From assembly GCA_903927605.1 (NCBI GenBank), contig CAIYNT010000087.1, forward strand, positions 1-12,819: 12,819 nucleotides of DNA, in the 5' to 3' direction. Below the pieces are notes generated by a model, which worked only from the letters and a program-made list of their open reading frames with translations, had not been told where the DNA came from and ran no database searches. The stretch is from an uncultured Holophagaceae bacterium. Its GTDB lineage: Bacteria; Acidobacteriota; Holophagae; Holophagales; Holophagaceae. Positions within the stretch are counted from its first letter, which is position 1; every line of letters starts with the position of its first letter. Shown one piece after another: positions 1 through 4,912 of the stretch. The position numbers and the translations under genes are program-made.

Positions 1-1
1 C

Positions 2-346
2 GCCCTGATGCGGGCCATGGTGCAGGCTTTCGCAGCTTACGAGCGTGCTCTGATCCGAGCCAGGACGAGCGCGGCACTGCGGGCACTGCGGGCCAAGGGA
101 CAGCGAGCCGGGGAGGTCCCCCTGGGGTATCGCCTGGCAGACGACGGGAAGGGACTTCTTGAGGATGCGGGAGAGGCTGAGGCCATTGACCAGGTGCAGC
201 GACTTCGTGCTGATGGGTGGTCGTATCGCAGAATTGCTTCCGAAATGGAACGCCGCGGGCTTCGACCACGGGGTGCCAAATGGCACGCCATGACGGTTAG
301 TCGGATGGCGGCTGCTCAGCGCATCCATGGGCCATCACGCCCCTAA
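2..346 (+). CDS. Large serine recombinase, C-terminal half (5' end off the window)
   Basis: The frame is open from base 2 and ends at TAA 344-346, giving 114 residues with no start of their own. It begins at the end of the catalytic domain (ALMRAMVQAFAAYERALI), which matches the long hinge/E-helix of serine resolvases. A basic stretch (RARTSAALRALRAKGQRAG) and the GEVPLGYRL motif follow; the latter usually joins the catalytic domain to the DNA-binding part. The last 45 residues (AIDQVQRLRADGWSYRRIASEMERRGL) look like a resolvase-type helix-turn-helix. The missing N-terminal half is at 12460-12819, same strand, so I infer one gene crossing the junction of a circular plasmid. The likely role is site-specific resolution of plasmid multimers or element integration. 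The stop codon lies inside an attC-like structure (343-462). Confidence 0.85.
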   Translation, partial: ALMRAMVQAFAAYERALIRARTSAALRALRAKGQRAGEVPLGYRLADDGKGLLEDAGEAEAIDQVQRLRADGWSYRRIASEMERRGLRPRGAKWHAMTVSRMAAAQRIHGPSRP

Positions 347-462
347 CGAATTGAGCTAACCGGCCACGCCTGCACCGAGGCGACGAGCGGAGCCGAGAAA
401 GCAGGGAGATGAGAGAGAACGGAAGGCAATGCAGGCGGGGTCCGAGTTGAGCGCAGGGTTAG
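343..462. repeat. attC-like imperfect inverted structure
   Basis: Outer arms CTAAC (343-347) and GTTAG (458-462) pair. After unpaired spacers of 10 and 9 bases, AACCGG (358-363) pairs with CCGaGTT (442-448), leaving one extrahelical A. CC (364-365) then pairs with GG (439-440), and CGCCTGCA (367-374) with TGCAGGCG (430-437), closing a 55-base terminal loop. Integron attC sites share this order: R box, unpaired spacer, L box with an extrahelical base, stem, variable terminal structure. The outer 7-mers only partly fit RYYYAAC/GTTRRRY (CCCTAAC and GTTAGCG on this strand), so it may be decayed or a coincidental fold. Confidence 0.35.
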
Positions 463-678
463 CGAAGTATTCGGGCTGCGCCAAAAATCGCGCCGAAGAA
501 ACTCATACCCGATGGCAGCCTGATTGGAAACGAGTTCATCGATCAAGGTCATGGCATCGGTGCTCTGGTGGTTGGTGTATTTGTTCGTACCACCCCGGGT
601 GATGTACTGCTTGAAGTAGTCTTTGAGCCCATCACCTTCTGGACGATCGACGCACTCGATGGGTTCCCTTGACCATCT
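343..678 (-). pseudogene. Degraded reverse-strand coding fragment, function unknown
   Basis: On the reverse strand the frame is open from a TGA at 681-679 down to a TAG at 345-343. The first 60 or so codons read like real protein, for example GDGLKDYFKQYITRGGTN followed by MTLIDELVSNQAAIGYEFLR. The only ATG in frame (552) is well inside this stretch, and no start with a ribosome site precedes it. From about residue 63 the translation becomes Ser/Pro/Arg-rich and passes straight through the attC-like structure. This suggests a gene that has lost its start and perhaps shifted frame near its end. I do not recognise the family. It lies just downstream of the SHOCT lipoprotein gene on the same strand. 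A short ATG frame (682) precedes it out of frame. Confidence 0.3.
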
Positions 679-691
679 TCATGATGGTCAA
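669..691. other. Perfect 9-bp hairpin at the lipoprotein stop codon
   Basis: TTGACCATC (669-677) and GATGGTCAA (683-691) form a perfect stem with a five-base loop. It covers the TGA stop (690-688) of the reverse-strand SHOCT lipoprotein gene. No T-run follows on the reverse strand, so it is not a canonical intrinsic terminator. It may stabilise the 3' end of the mRNA or help terminate transcription. Confidence 0.45.
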
Positions 692-1173
692 TTCCCGTTG
701 AGCAACTTTTTCTTCTGCGCCTCAAACTCAGCATCCGTGAGGATGCCGCGCTTGTGTAGGTCGTCCAGCTTGATCAATTCGGCATAGACATCCTTCGAAG
801 GAGGAGTCGTTTCCTTTGTCTCAATCTTCTGGATGGACACCGTGGGCGATGGCGCCAAGGTGTTCATCCCCTCTAAGGCCGCTGGACTGCCCGGGTCGAC
901 TAATCTGAACTGATATGTGATGTCAGCCCAATGCATCGGCGCTGTCGGCGTCTCACGCATGGAAACCGGAATGGCCACTTTCCCTCGTGCAGATGCAAAC
1001 TCATTCGCCTCGCGGATCACGTCAGCCTTCATTGACTCGGCGTTACCAAATATTCCTCTGTGGTCCTGCCGGGAAAGCATGTAGACACCCGGAGAGAGTT
1101 GAATAATCTCAGGATTCTTGCACCCGATCAGACCAAGAATTATGAGCAGGACCGGAATAGCCGAACCCCTCAC
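688..1173 (-). CDS. Small lipoprotein with C-terminal SHOCT domain
   Basis: Start chosen at GTG 1173 because GGAGG lies five bases upstream; a GTG at 1185 would add four residues but overlaps that ribosome site. The product is 161 residues. Residues 1-18 are a short lipoprotein signal: Arg2, hydrophobic core PVLLIILGL, lipobox LIGC with Cys18 as the lipidated residue, so it is probably envelope-anchored. The middle (about 25-125) is unrecognised, with short beta-like stretches. The last 30 residues (YAELIKLDDLHKRGILTDAE to the end) are a clear SHOCT motif, an amphipathic helix pair often found at protein ends and thought to mediate oligomerisation. Base composition here is lower in GC than the backbone, fitting an acquired gene. 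The specific function is unknown. Confidence 0.75.
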   Translation of the reverse strand: MRGSAIPVLLIILGLIGCKNPEIIQLSPGVYMLSRQDHRGIFGNAESMKADVIREANEFASARGKVAIPVSMRETPTAPMHWADITYQFRLVDPGSPAALEGMNTLAPSPTVSIQKIETKETTPPSKDVYAELIKLDDLHKRGILTDAEFEAQKKKLLNGN

Positions 1174-1189
1174 GATTACCTCCACATCG

Positions 1190-1481
1190 TCTTATGGATC
1201 TCTCGGACTAGTCTACTCGAACAGGCCCGGCTTAATCGCTATCAGGGACCTCGGTGGTTCTGGCGACTGAACCGCGCCAAAATAACCATCCAGCGTCAAA
1301 GCCCAGGAATCAGCAATAACTACAACCGAAGCATTCGGTAGTAACTTAAGCCCGAATCTGGCAGCTACACTTGGCAGAGCTTAGGGGGATCTCGGGACAG
1401 CGTGTTCTAATCAGAGAGGTGCCAGGGGGAACCAATAATTACCGCGGCCGCAACGGAAGGACAACAGATTAATAGGCGCTA
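1190..1481. other. Intergenic region with no supported gene
   Basis: About 290 bases of noticeably lower GC between two divergent accessory genes. One small imperfect hairpin is visible: CCGAA (1326-1330) pairs with TTCGG (1334-1338), extended by ACTA/TAGT with a bulge. A forward frame at 1060-1341 crosses the region but mostly opposes the lipoprotein gene and has no start signal, so I do not call it. Promoters for both flanking genes would be expected here, but no pair of boxes stands out. Confidence 0.5.
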
Positions 1482-1736
1482 ATGGACTTTATCGACAAGC
1501 AGATCCCACCGCCGAAGTCGTGGGAGAAGTTCGAAGATCTGACCCGGGCGCTGTTTGCCGCAGAGTGGAGGTCACCTCTCACGCAGAAGAATGGGCGATC
1601 TGGTCAAAAGCAGCACGGCGTGGATATCTATGGGACACCCGAAGCTGCACCAGGCAAGACCTTTGGGGTGCAGTGCAAGGGAAAGAGCCGAGGGTACGGG
1701 GGCCTTAGAAGCAGCAAGTGGGCGAGGCAATGGTAG
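1482..1736 (+). pseudogene. Truncated Mrr-like PD-(D/E)XK nuclease N-terminal domain
   Basis: The 84-residue frame opens with KSWEKFEDLTRALFAAEW, a helix typical of restriction-endonuclease-like domains. The core NGRSGQKQHGVDIYGTP...FGVQCKGK follows. Asp48 (GVDIYG) and the Gln64-Cys65-Lys66 (QxK) match the catalytic positions of the PD-(D/E)XK fold, with a likely acidic partner at Glu15 or Glu18. This domain is known as the N-terminal effector of large defence proteins, for example fused to NTPase/NACHT-type modules. The frame breaks right after SRGYGG, turning into LRSSKWARQW and a stop, where relatives normally continue for hundreds of residues. I infer the 5' remnant of a defence gene cut off by a rearrangement at about 1705-1740. 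The ribosome site is weak. An intact 84-residue miniature protein cannot be excluded. Confidence 0.65.
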
Positions 1737-1777
1737 GCCGTGAGCCGGAAACCCTGTCCTCTGGCGCGATCTCGGGC

Positions 1778-2044
1778 CTAGAGGGTCTTGGCCCAATCCG
1801 CCACAAACTGGCTGACGGACTTCCCGGTGTCGGCTGCCCTGGCCTTGATCGTCCGCACCAGGTCCACCGGCAGGAAGACGTTCAACCGGGCGGTCTCCTG
1901 GTCCGGGAAGTCGGGCTTCCGGCCTGTGGCATTGCGGGAGGCGGCCCGGATCCGCTGGTCCAGCGCGGGCAGTTCCTCTGTCCGGTGAGCAGAGCCGTCC
2001 GTAGCGGCATCTGCAACCTTGAAGGCTAACTTTTTGCTGGTCAT
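1778..2044 (-). CDS. Ribbon-helix-helix centromere-binding protein (ParB-like)
   Basis: 88 residues from ATG 2044, with AAGGTG a few bases upstream. Residues 1-45 are polar and probably flexible. The C-terminal 40 residues form a textbook ribbon-helix-helix: strand TARLNVFLP, helix VDLVRTIKARAADTG, then KSVSQFVADWAKTL. Such proteins dimerise through the strand and bind short DNA repeats. It lies 50 bases downstream of a small ParA on the same strand, the arrangement of type Ib partition modules, where this protein binds the centromere, stimulates the ParA ATPase and represses the operon. The inter-gene gap carries tandem ACTGGAAAT repeats and an inverted copy of a site upstream of parA, which are the likely binding targets. 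A plain transcriptional repressor is the alternative. Confidence 0.75.
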   Translation of the reverse strand: MTSKKLAFKVADAATDGSAHRTEELPALDQRIRAASRNATGRKPDFPDQETARLNVFLPVDLVRTIKARAADTGKSVSQFVADWAKTL

Positions 2045-2054
2045 TTTTTACACC

Positions 2055-2093
2055 TTTTCCATTTTAGGAAAAACTGGAAATACTGGAAATATA
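2055..2093. promoter_or_regulatory. Candidate partition/operator site between parA and its RHH partner
   Basis: TTTTCC (2055-2060) and GGAAAA (2067-2072) form an inverted repeat. The 16-mer TTTTAGGAAAAACTGG (2062-2077) recurs in opposite orientation at 2715-2730 upstream of parA. Two tandem ACTGGAAAT copies lie at 2073-2081 and 2082-2090. This is a strongly AT-biased island in GC-rich sequence. Sites of this kind are the usual targets of small RHH ParB proteins. Confidence 0.55.
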
Positions 2094-2094
2094 C

Positions 2095-2691
2095 TCACCC
2101 TTCCGCGAAGACCTGGAGCTTCCCCAGGACCGCGACCACAGCCGGATCCGTGGGAACAGTCCCAGCGCCGAAGGCCTCAGACAGGCCTACCCGCTGCGGG
2201 ACCACACCGACCACGGCCCGACCTTCCTTGGGTGCGTGCCACTGCTGGAGCATGGCCACGAACTCCTTGGCCAGGGCGGTCTGCCGGTTCGCGTTCAGGA
2301 CGGCGGCCACCTTGAGGCCCGGATTCTCGATCCGAGCTTCCCGGATGGCGTCCACCATGCGCCCCCAGGCCCTCGCGTCCTGAGCCCCAGACGGGACCAC
2401 GGGGATCAGGACCAGGTGGGAATGCCGAAGAGCGGCGCGAGTCTCCTCTCCTTCGTGGGGTGGGCAGTCCGCGACAAACCATAAACCCGGATCAACAGCG
2501 GCCTGATGAAGCGCCTTCTCTGCGTCCTTCCAGATCAGCCTACTCTTTCGTCCAGCCTTCTGAGCCCAGGAGTGCGAATCACCCTGGCGTGGGTCGAGGT
2601 CCAGAATTTCGGCATCAAGCCAGTCCGCCAGGACCGCGCTCCACAGGCTTTTTCCCTGGCCGCCTTTGAAGTTCACGCTGCTTGCCAGCAT
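2095..2691 (-). CDS. parA: ParA-type partition ATPase (small, type Ib)
   Basis: Start set at ATG 2691, with AGGAGG five bases upstream; a GTG at 2697 is less well placed. The product is 198 residues, the short form without an N-terminal DNA-binding domain. The deviant Walker A is NFKGGQGKS (residues 7-15, both signature lysines Lys9 and Lys14 present). The A' motif is DLDPRQGD (31-38), and Walker B is LWFVADCPP (Asp75). The protein should dimerise on ATP, bind the nucleoid non-specifically and move plasmid copies together with the adjacent RHH protein. Upstream lie an AT-rich inverted repeat and a near-consensus DnaA box overlapping the ribosome site. The 16-bp element shared by both flanks suggests autoregulation by the partner. 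Confidence 0.9.
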   Translation of the reverse strand: MLASSVNFKGGQGKSLWSAVLADWLDAEILDLDPRQGDSHSWAQKAGRKSRLIWKDAEKALHQAAVDPGLWFVADCPPHEGEETRAALRHSHLVLIPVVPSGAQDARAWGRMVDAIREARIENPGLKVAAVLNANRQTALAKEFVAMLQQWHAPKEGRAVVGVVPQRVGLSEAFGAGTVPTDPAVVAVLGKLQVFAEG

Positions 2692-2701
2692 GGACACCTC
2701 C

Positions 2702-2760
2702 TGTGGATATACTGCCAGTTTTTCCTAAAAAGGAAATACTTCCATGTTTTCCTTTTTAGC
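2702..2760. promoter_or_regulatory. parA upstream operator and near-consensus DnaA box
   Basis: TGTGGATAT (2702-2710) matches eight of nine bases of the DnaA box complement TGTGGATAA. CCAGTTTTTCCTAAAA (2715-2730) is the exact reverse complement of 2062-2077. TTTCCT/AGGAAA (2721-2726, 2731-2736) is a perfect inverted repeat with a four-base A loop, and a further TTTTCC follows at about 2747. This should contain the parA promoter and RHH operator on the reverse strand, and it borders the replication origin. Confidence 0.5.
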
Positions 2761-2886
2761 CTGGCCACTTCAGCCGCCCCAACGGGGCGGTCCAGACCCA
2801 CTGCCAGCAGCGAGGAGCTAGACCCCCCTCCTTTGGCAGTTCAAGAGGGAGGCGCAGCCTCCTCTCATGTTTCCCCCTGCCATTGC

Positions 2887-2930
2887 GTCGTCGCTGAGCC
2901 CCCCCACACCTGTGGGGGGTCAGCGACGAC
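2887..2930. repeat. Long near-perfect hairpin in the origin region
   Basis: An 11-bp outer stem (GTCGTCGCTGA, 2887-2897, with its complement at 2920-2930) and a 9-bp inner stem of C-run plus ACA against TGT plus G-run (2900-2908 and 2911-2919) are separated by a two-base bulge (2898-2899). The apical turn is two bases, so the tip pairs are probably open. It could be a single-strand initiation site, a terminator or a cruciform. No T-run follows on either strand. Confidence 0.6.
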
Positions 2931-2950
2931 CGCAGCGAAACGCTCGTTGG

Positions 2951-3180
2951 AACCTCCGATGAGGTGGGTCGGTACCTCACACGGAGACCCATTAGCCAGG
3001 TCCATGACAGGCCCGTTCTTGGCCTGGCGTGGTCCTGGCGGGTCTGCCGGTCGGAAAGTAGCTTCAAATCCGCTTGGTGTGTGTCGGCGCAGGTGGATTG
3101 GCTTGGACCCAAGGAAGACATTCGACCACCCCATAGGGTGGTCCGCTTTTGCTTCCGATGGTGTGGGTCGGTACACCCCA
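2951..3180. repeat. Pair of hairpins with identical loop and covarying stems
   Basis: TGAGGT (2960-2965), loop GGGTCGGT (2966-2973), ACCTCA (2974-2979). The second copy is GGTGT (3160-3164), the same loop GGGTCGGT (3165-3172), ACACC (3173-3177). Both are preceded by the shared TCCGATG. The loop is conserved while the stem bases change in a compensating way. This pattern indicates selection on the fold or on a dyad-binding protein. Confidence 0.55.
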
Positions 3181-3265
3181 CTGATGCTGTACACAAAGCT
3201 TTGTCTTTTCGCTTTGTTCTTTGGTCGATGCTGTGGCCCTCTATTGTCAGTATTTACGACCATTA

Positions 3266-3500
3266 TGCGCGTGGTGTTTCACGCAAAAAGGCCTATTAGC
3301 GCGCCCTGTTTCACGCAGTATGCGCGTCCTGTTTCACGCACCAAGAGGGAGGGGCCCCCCCGTGAATAGCGCGTCCTGTTTCACGCACCTAAGCCCCGCT
3401 GGGCGCCTAGGGCCCACCAGGAAGGGGGGGTACCTGAGGGATATCTCCCCAGAGAAAGACCGGGGGTACCGGGGGGTATTTGCGCGTCCTATTTCACGCA
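3266..3500 (+). repeat. Five 20-bp iterons of the replication origin
   Basis: Consensus WGCGCGTCCTGTTTCACGCA. Copies lie at 3266-3285 (GTGG variant), 3298-3317, 3321-3340, 3368-3387 and 3481-3500 (A for G in the TGTTT segment). All have the same orientation, with start-to-start spacings of 32, 23, 47 and 113 bases. The constant TTTCACGCA end and TGCG/CGCA termini suggest the initiator-binding core. They lie beyond the 3' end of the Rep gene rather than in front of it. Iterons bind the initiator to open the origin and to limit copy number. Confidence 0.88.
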
Positions 3501-3552
3501 CAGCCTTGTGCGCCTAGGTCCTCTCGCAATTGGGGTTCCACGCAGCACCCCT

Positions 3553-4833
3553 CTAGGATTTGCCCGGAAGGGTGCCCTTGGTGAGGACAGGAAGGTGCTC
3601 GATGGGTCCCCGGAGGGGGTAGATCACCAGCACCCAGGTCTTGCCGGGGTTCCCCCTCTTGCCCAGGGAGGGCTTGGCCTCCACCACGAACTCGGCGTGG
3701 AATTGGGGGTGAACAGCTTCGATCAGACCCGCCAGGGCCTCCCCGAGGGCCTTGAACAGGTCGCGCTTCTGCCCGCGCCCTTGCCCAAACAGGCCCACGA
3801 TCTGCTCCTCTGGCACCCGCCAGGGGCTCGTGAGGCGCTTGGCCGCCTGGAGACAGAAGTCCCAGAAGTCCATGGTGAGGGGCGAGTTCGATGCCTGCAT
3901 CGCCAGCGCCTTCGGCATGATGTGAAGTTCTTTCGGGTCAAGGAGGGTCCGAGCCAGGGCCTCGCTGAACTTCAGGAAGTAGGGCTTGCTGCTCAAGGCC
4001 TCATCGACGGGCATCTGTAAGGGAGTCTCACCGTGGACCACCTCCCGGTCCACGTCCTTGCGGCTCGGCAACCGTGCGGCGTCGATCAGGCTGAAGCGCA
4101 CAAACTCGGGTCGCGTGTCCGCCTTCAGCCTGCCCGCCATGAGGTCCCGCTTGCTGCTGGCGAAGTCGAACCGCCAGGTGCAGCTAGACAGCCGTTCCAC
4201 GGCCTCTTGGATCTTCCGGATGGTTCGCCCGCCCGTGTTCATCTCCAGGCTCTCCAGGATGCTCCGGTAGCTCGGAAACCCCACCACACGGGCATCCGGG
4301 TCCCGCCGTAACGCATCAACCACCCAGGTCTGGACCACCTTCAGCCAGAACCGATCCTGCCCCCAGGGCAGGCTTCCCACCTCCCCCTTGGGTGTGGCGT
4401 CTGCCACAGAGGACGCACGGCACCAGCGGTCGTGTGCCAAGGGGAACATTACGGAGTAGCGGCCCTTCTTCGCTTCAGCCTCCGTGCGCGGCATGGCCGC
4501 GATGGATAGCATCCGCATGGCTTCCAGGATCTCCGTGCGGATCTGGGCCTCCCGCTCCATCTTGAGGCCCGCCGCGATTTCCTGAAGCGCCTGGCGCTCA
4601 CTGTCGGGCAGCTCGGGCAGCGGCACCTTGCCCGTGGCGATCTTGCTCGGCTTCTTCGGCTTCGCTGCGGGTGCCGTCAAGGCCTTCTGGCACCTGGCAA
4701 TCACAGCCAGGTCACGAGGGTTCGGCTCGCGATTCCAGAACCGATCTGTCTCCACCCGCATCTGTGCGTCATGGAAGGTCTTCAGCATCAGGCGCTGTTG
4801 GGGTGTCACCCCGTTATTCTGTTTCTTAGCCAC
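3553..4833 (-). CDS. Plasmid replication initiator (RepA-like)
   Basis: 426 residues from GTG 4833, with AGGAGG five bases upstream; it ends at TAG 3553. Residues 1-75 are basic and low-complexity (AKPKKPSKIATGK), and 76-115 are helical. The part from about 125 to 225 (RYSVMFPLAHDRWC to SSCTWRF) includes a predicted winged-helix stretch, FPSYRSILESLEMNTGGRTI. A second block, residues 285-345 (PYFLKFSEALARTLLDPKEL, QASNSPLTMDFWDFCLQAAKRL, WRVPEEQIVGLFG), resembles the C-terminal part of RepA-type initiators of broad-host plasmids. I assign initiator function from this resemblance and from the five iterons just beyond its 3' end. It should bind them and recruit DnaA and helicase. It lies 80 bases after the relaxase gene on the same strand, separated by a strong hairpin. 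The family is inferred by eye. Confidence 0.75.
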   Translation of the reverse strand: MAKKQNNGVTPQQRLMLKTFHDAQMRVETDRFWNREPNPRDLAVIARCQKALTAPAAKPKKPSKIATGKVPLPELPDSERQALQEIAAGLKMEREAQIRTEILEAMRMLSIAAMPRTEAEAKKGRYSVMFPLAHDRWCRASSVADATPKGEVGSLPWGQDRFWLKVVQTWVVDALRRDPDARVVGFPSYRSILESLEMNTGGRTIRKIQEAVERLSSCTWRFDFASSKRDLMAGRLKADTRPEFVRFSLIDAARLPSRKDVDREVVHGETPLQMPVDEALSSKPYFLKFSEALARTLLDPKELHIMPKALAMQASNSPLTMDFWDFCLQAAKRLTSPWRVPEEQIVGLFGQGRGQKRDLFKALGEALAGLIEAVHPQFHAEFVVEAKPSLGKRGNPGKTWVLVIYPLRGPIEHLPVLTKGTLPGKS

Positions 4834-4863
4834 AAGGGCCTCCTAGCTAGGTTGTTGTGGTTA

Positions 4864-4899
4864 GGCCCGACAATTGGTGTGACAGCACCAGGTCGGGCC
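4864..4899. promoter_or_regulatory. Strong hairpin between relaxase and rep
   Basis: GGCCCGAC (4864-4871) pairs with GTCGGGCC (4892-4899), enclosing an inner GGTG/CACC stem (4876-4879, 4886-4889). On the forward strand a CTTTTT run follows closely (4902-4908), the form of an intrinsic terminator for forward transcripts. On the reverse strand it lies between the relaxase stop and the rep ribosome site with no T-run. It could therefore be a rep leader structure, an operator, or a terminator of an antisense RNA. Confidence 0.5.
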
Positions 4900-4912
4900 G
4901 CGCTTTTTCAGA

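Larger units (their letters stand above)
2761..3550. other. Hairpin-rich non-coding region, probable replication origin (oriV)
   Basis: No convincing gene lies in these 790 bases. Open frames here are Arg/Pro/Cys/Trp-rich and overlap the iterons. Inverted repeats are dense. They include CCGCCCC/GGGGCGG (2774-2790), GGAGGC/GCCTCC (2848-2862), a very long hairpin at 2887-2930, two related hairpins at 2960-2979 and 3160-3177, GACCACCC/GGGTGGTC (3124-3143) and the palindrome ACAAAGCTTTGT (3193-3204). A T-rich and then AT-rich stretch (about 3200-3266) leads into five iterons, a plausible melting region. The initiator gene ends just right of it, on the reverse strand. Confidence 0.7.

Noticed and set aside
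1060..1341. A 93-codon forward frame over the lipoprotein promoter
   Set aside because: Half of it opposes the lipoprotein gene, and it lacks a ribosome site and recognisable motifs.
1340..1400. A possible second attC-like site that would close a cassette upstream of the lipoprotein gene
   Set aside because: CTTAAGCC and GAGCTTAGG resemble attC boxes only loosely and do not pair in the right order.
2506..3369. A 287-codon forward frame
   Set aside because: It runs opposite parA and through the hairpin and iteron region; its translation is Cys/Trp/Arg/Pro-rich with no domain or ribosome site.
2881..3500. A CRISPR array
   Set aside because: The repeats have irregular spacing with no constant spacer length, and no cas genes are present; they are origin iterons and hairpins.
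3508..4020. A 170-codon forward frame
   Set aside because: It is antisense to the rep gene, is Gly/Leu/Pro-rich and has no start signal.
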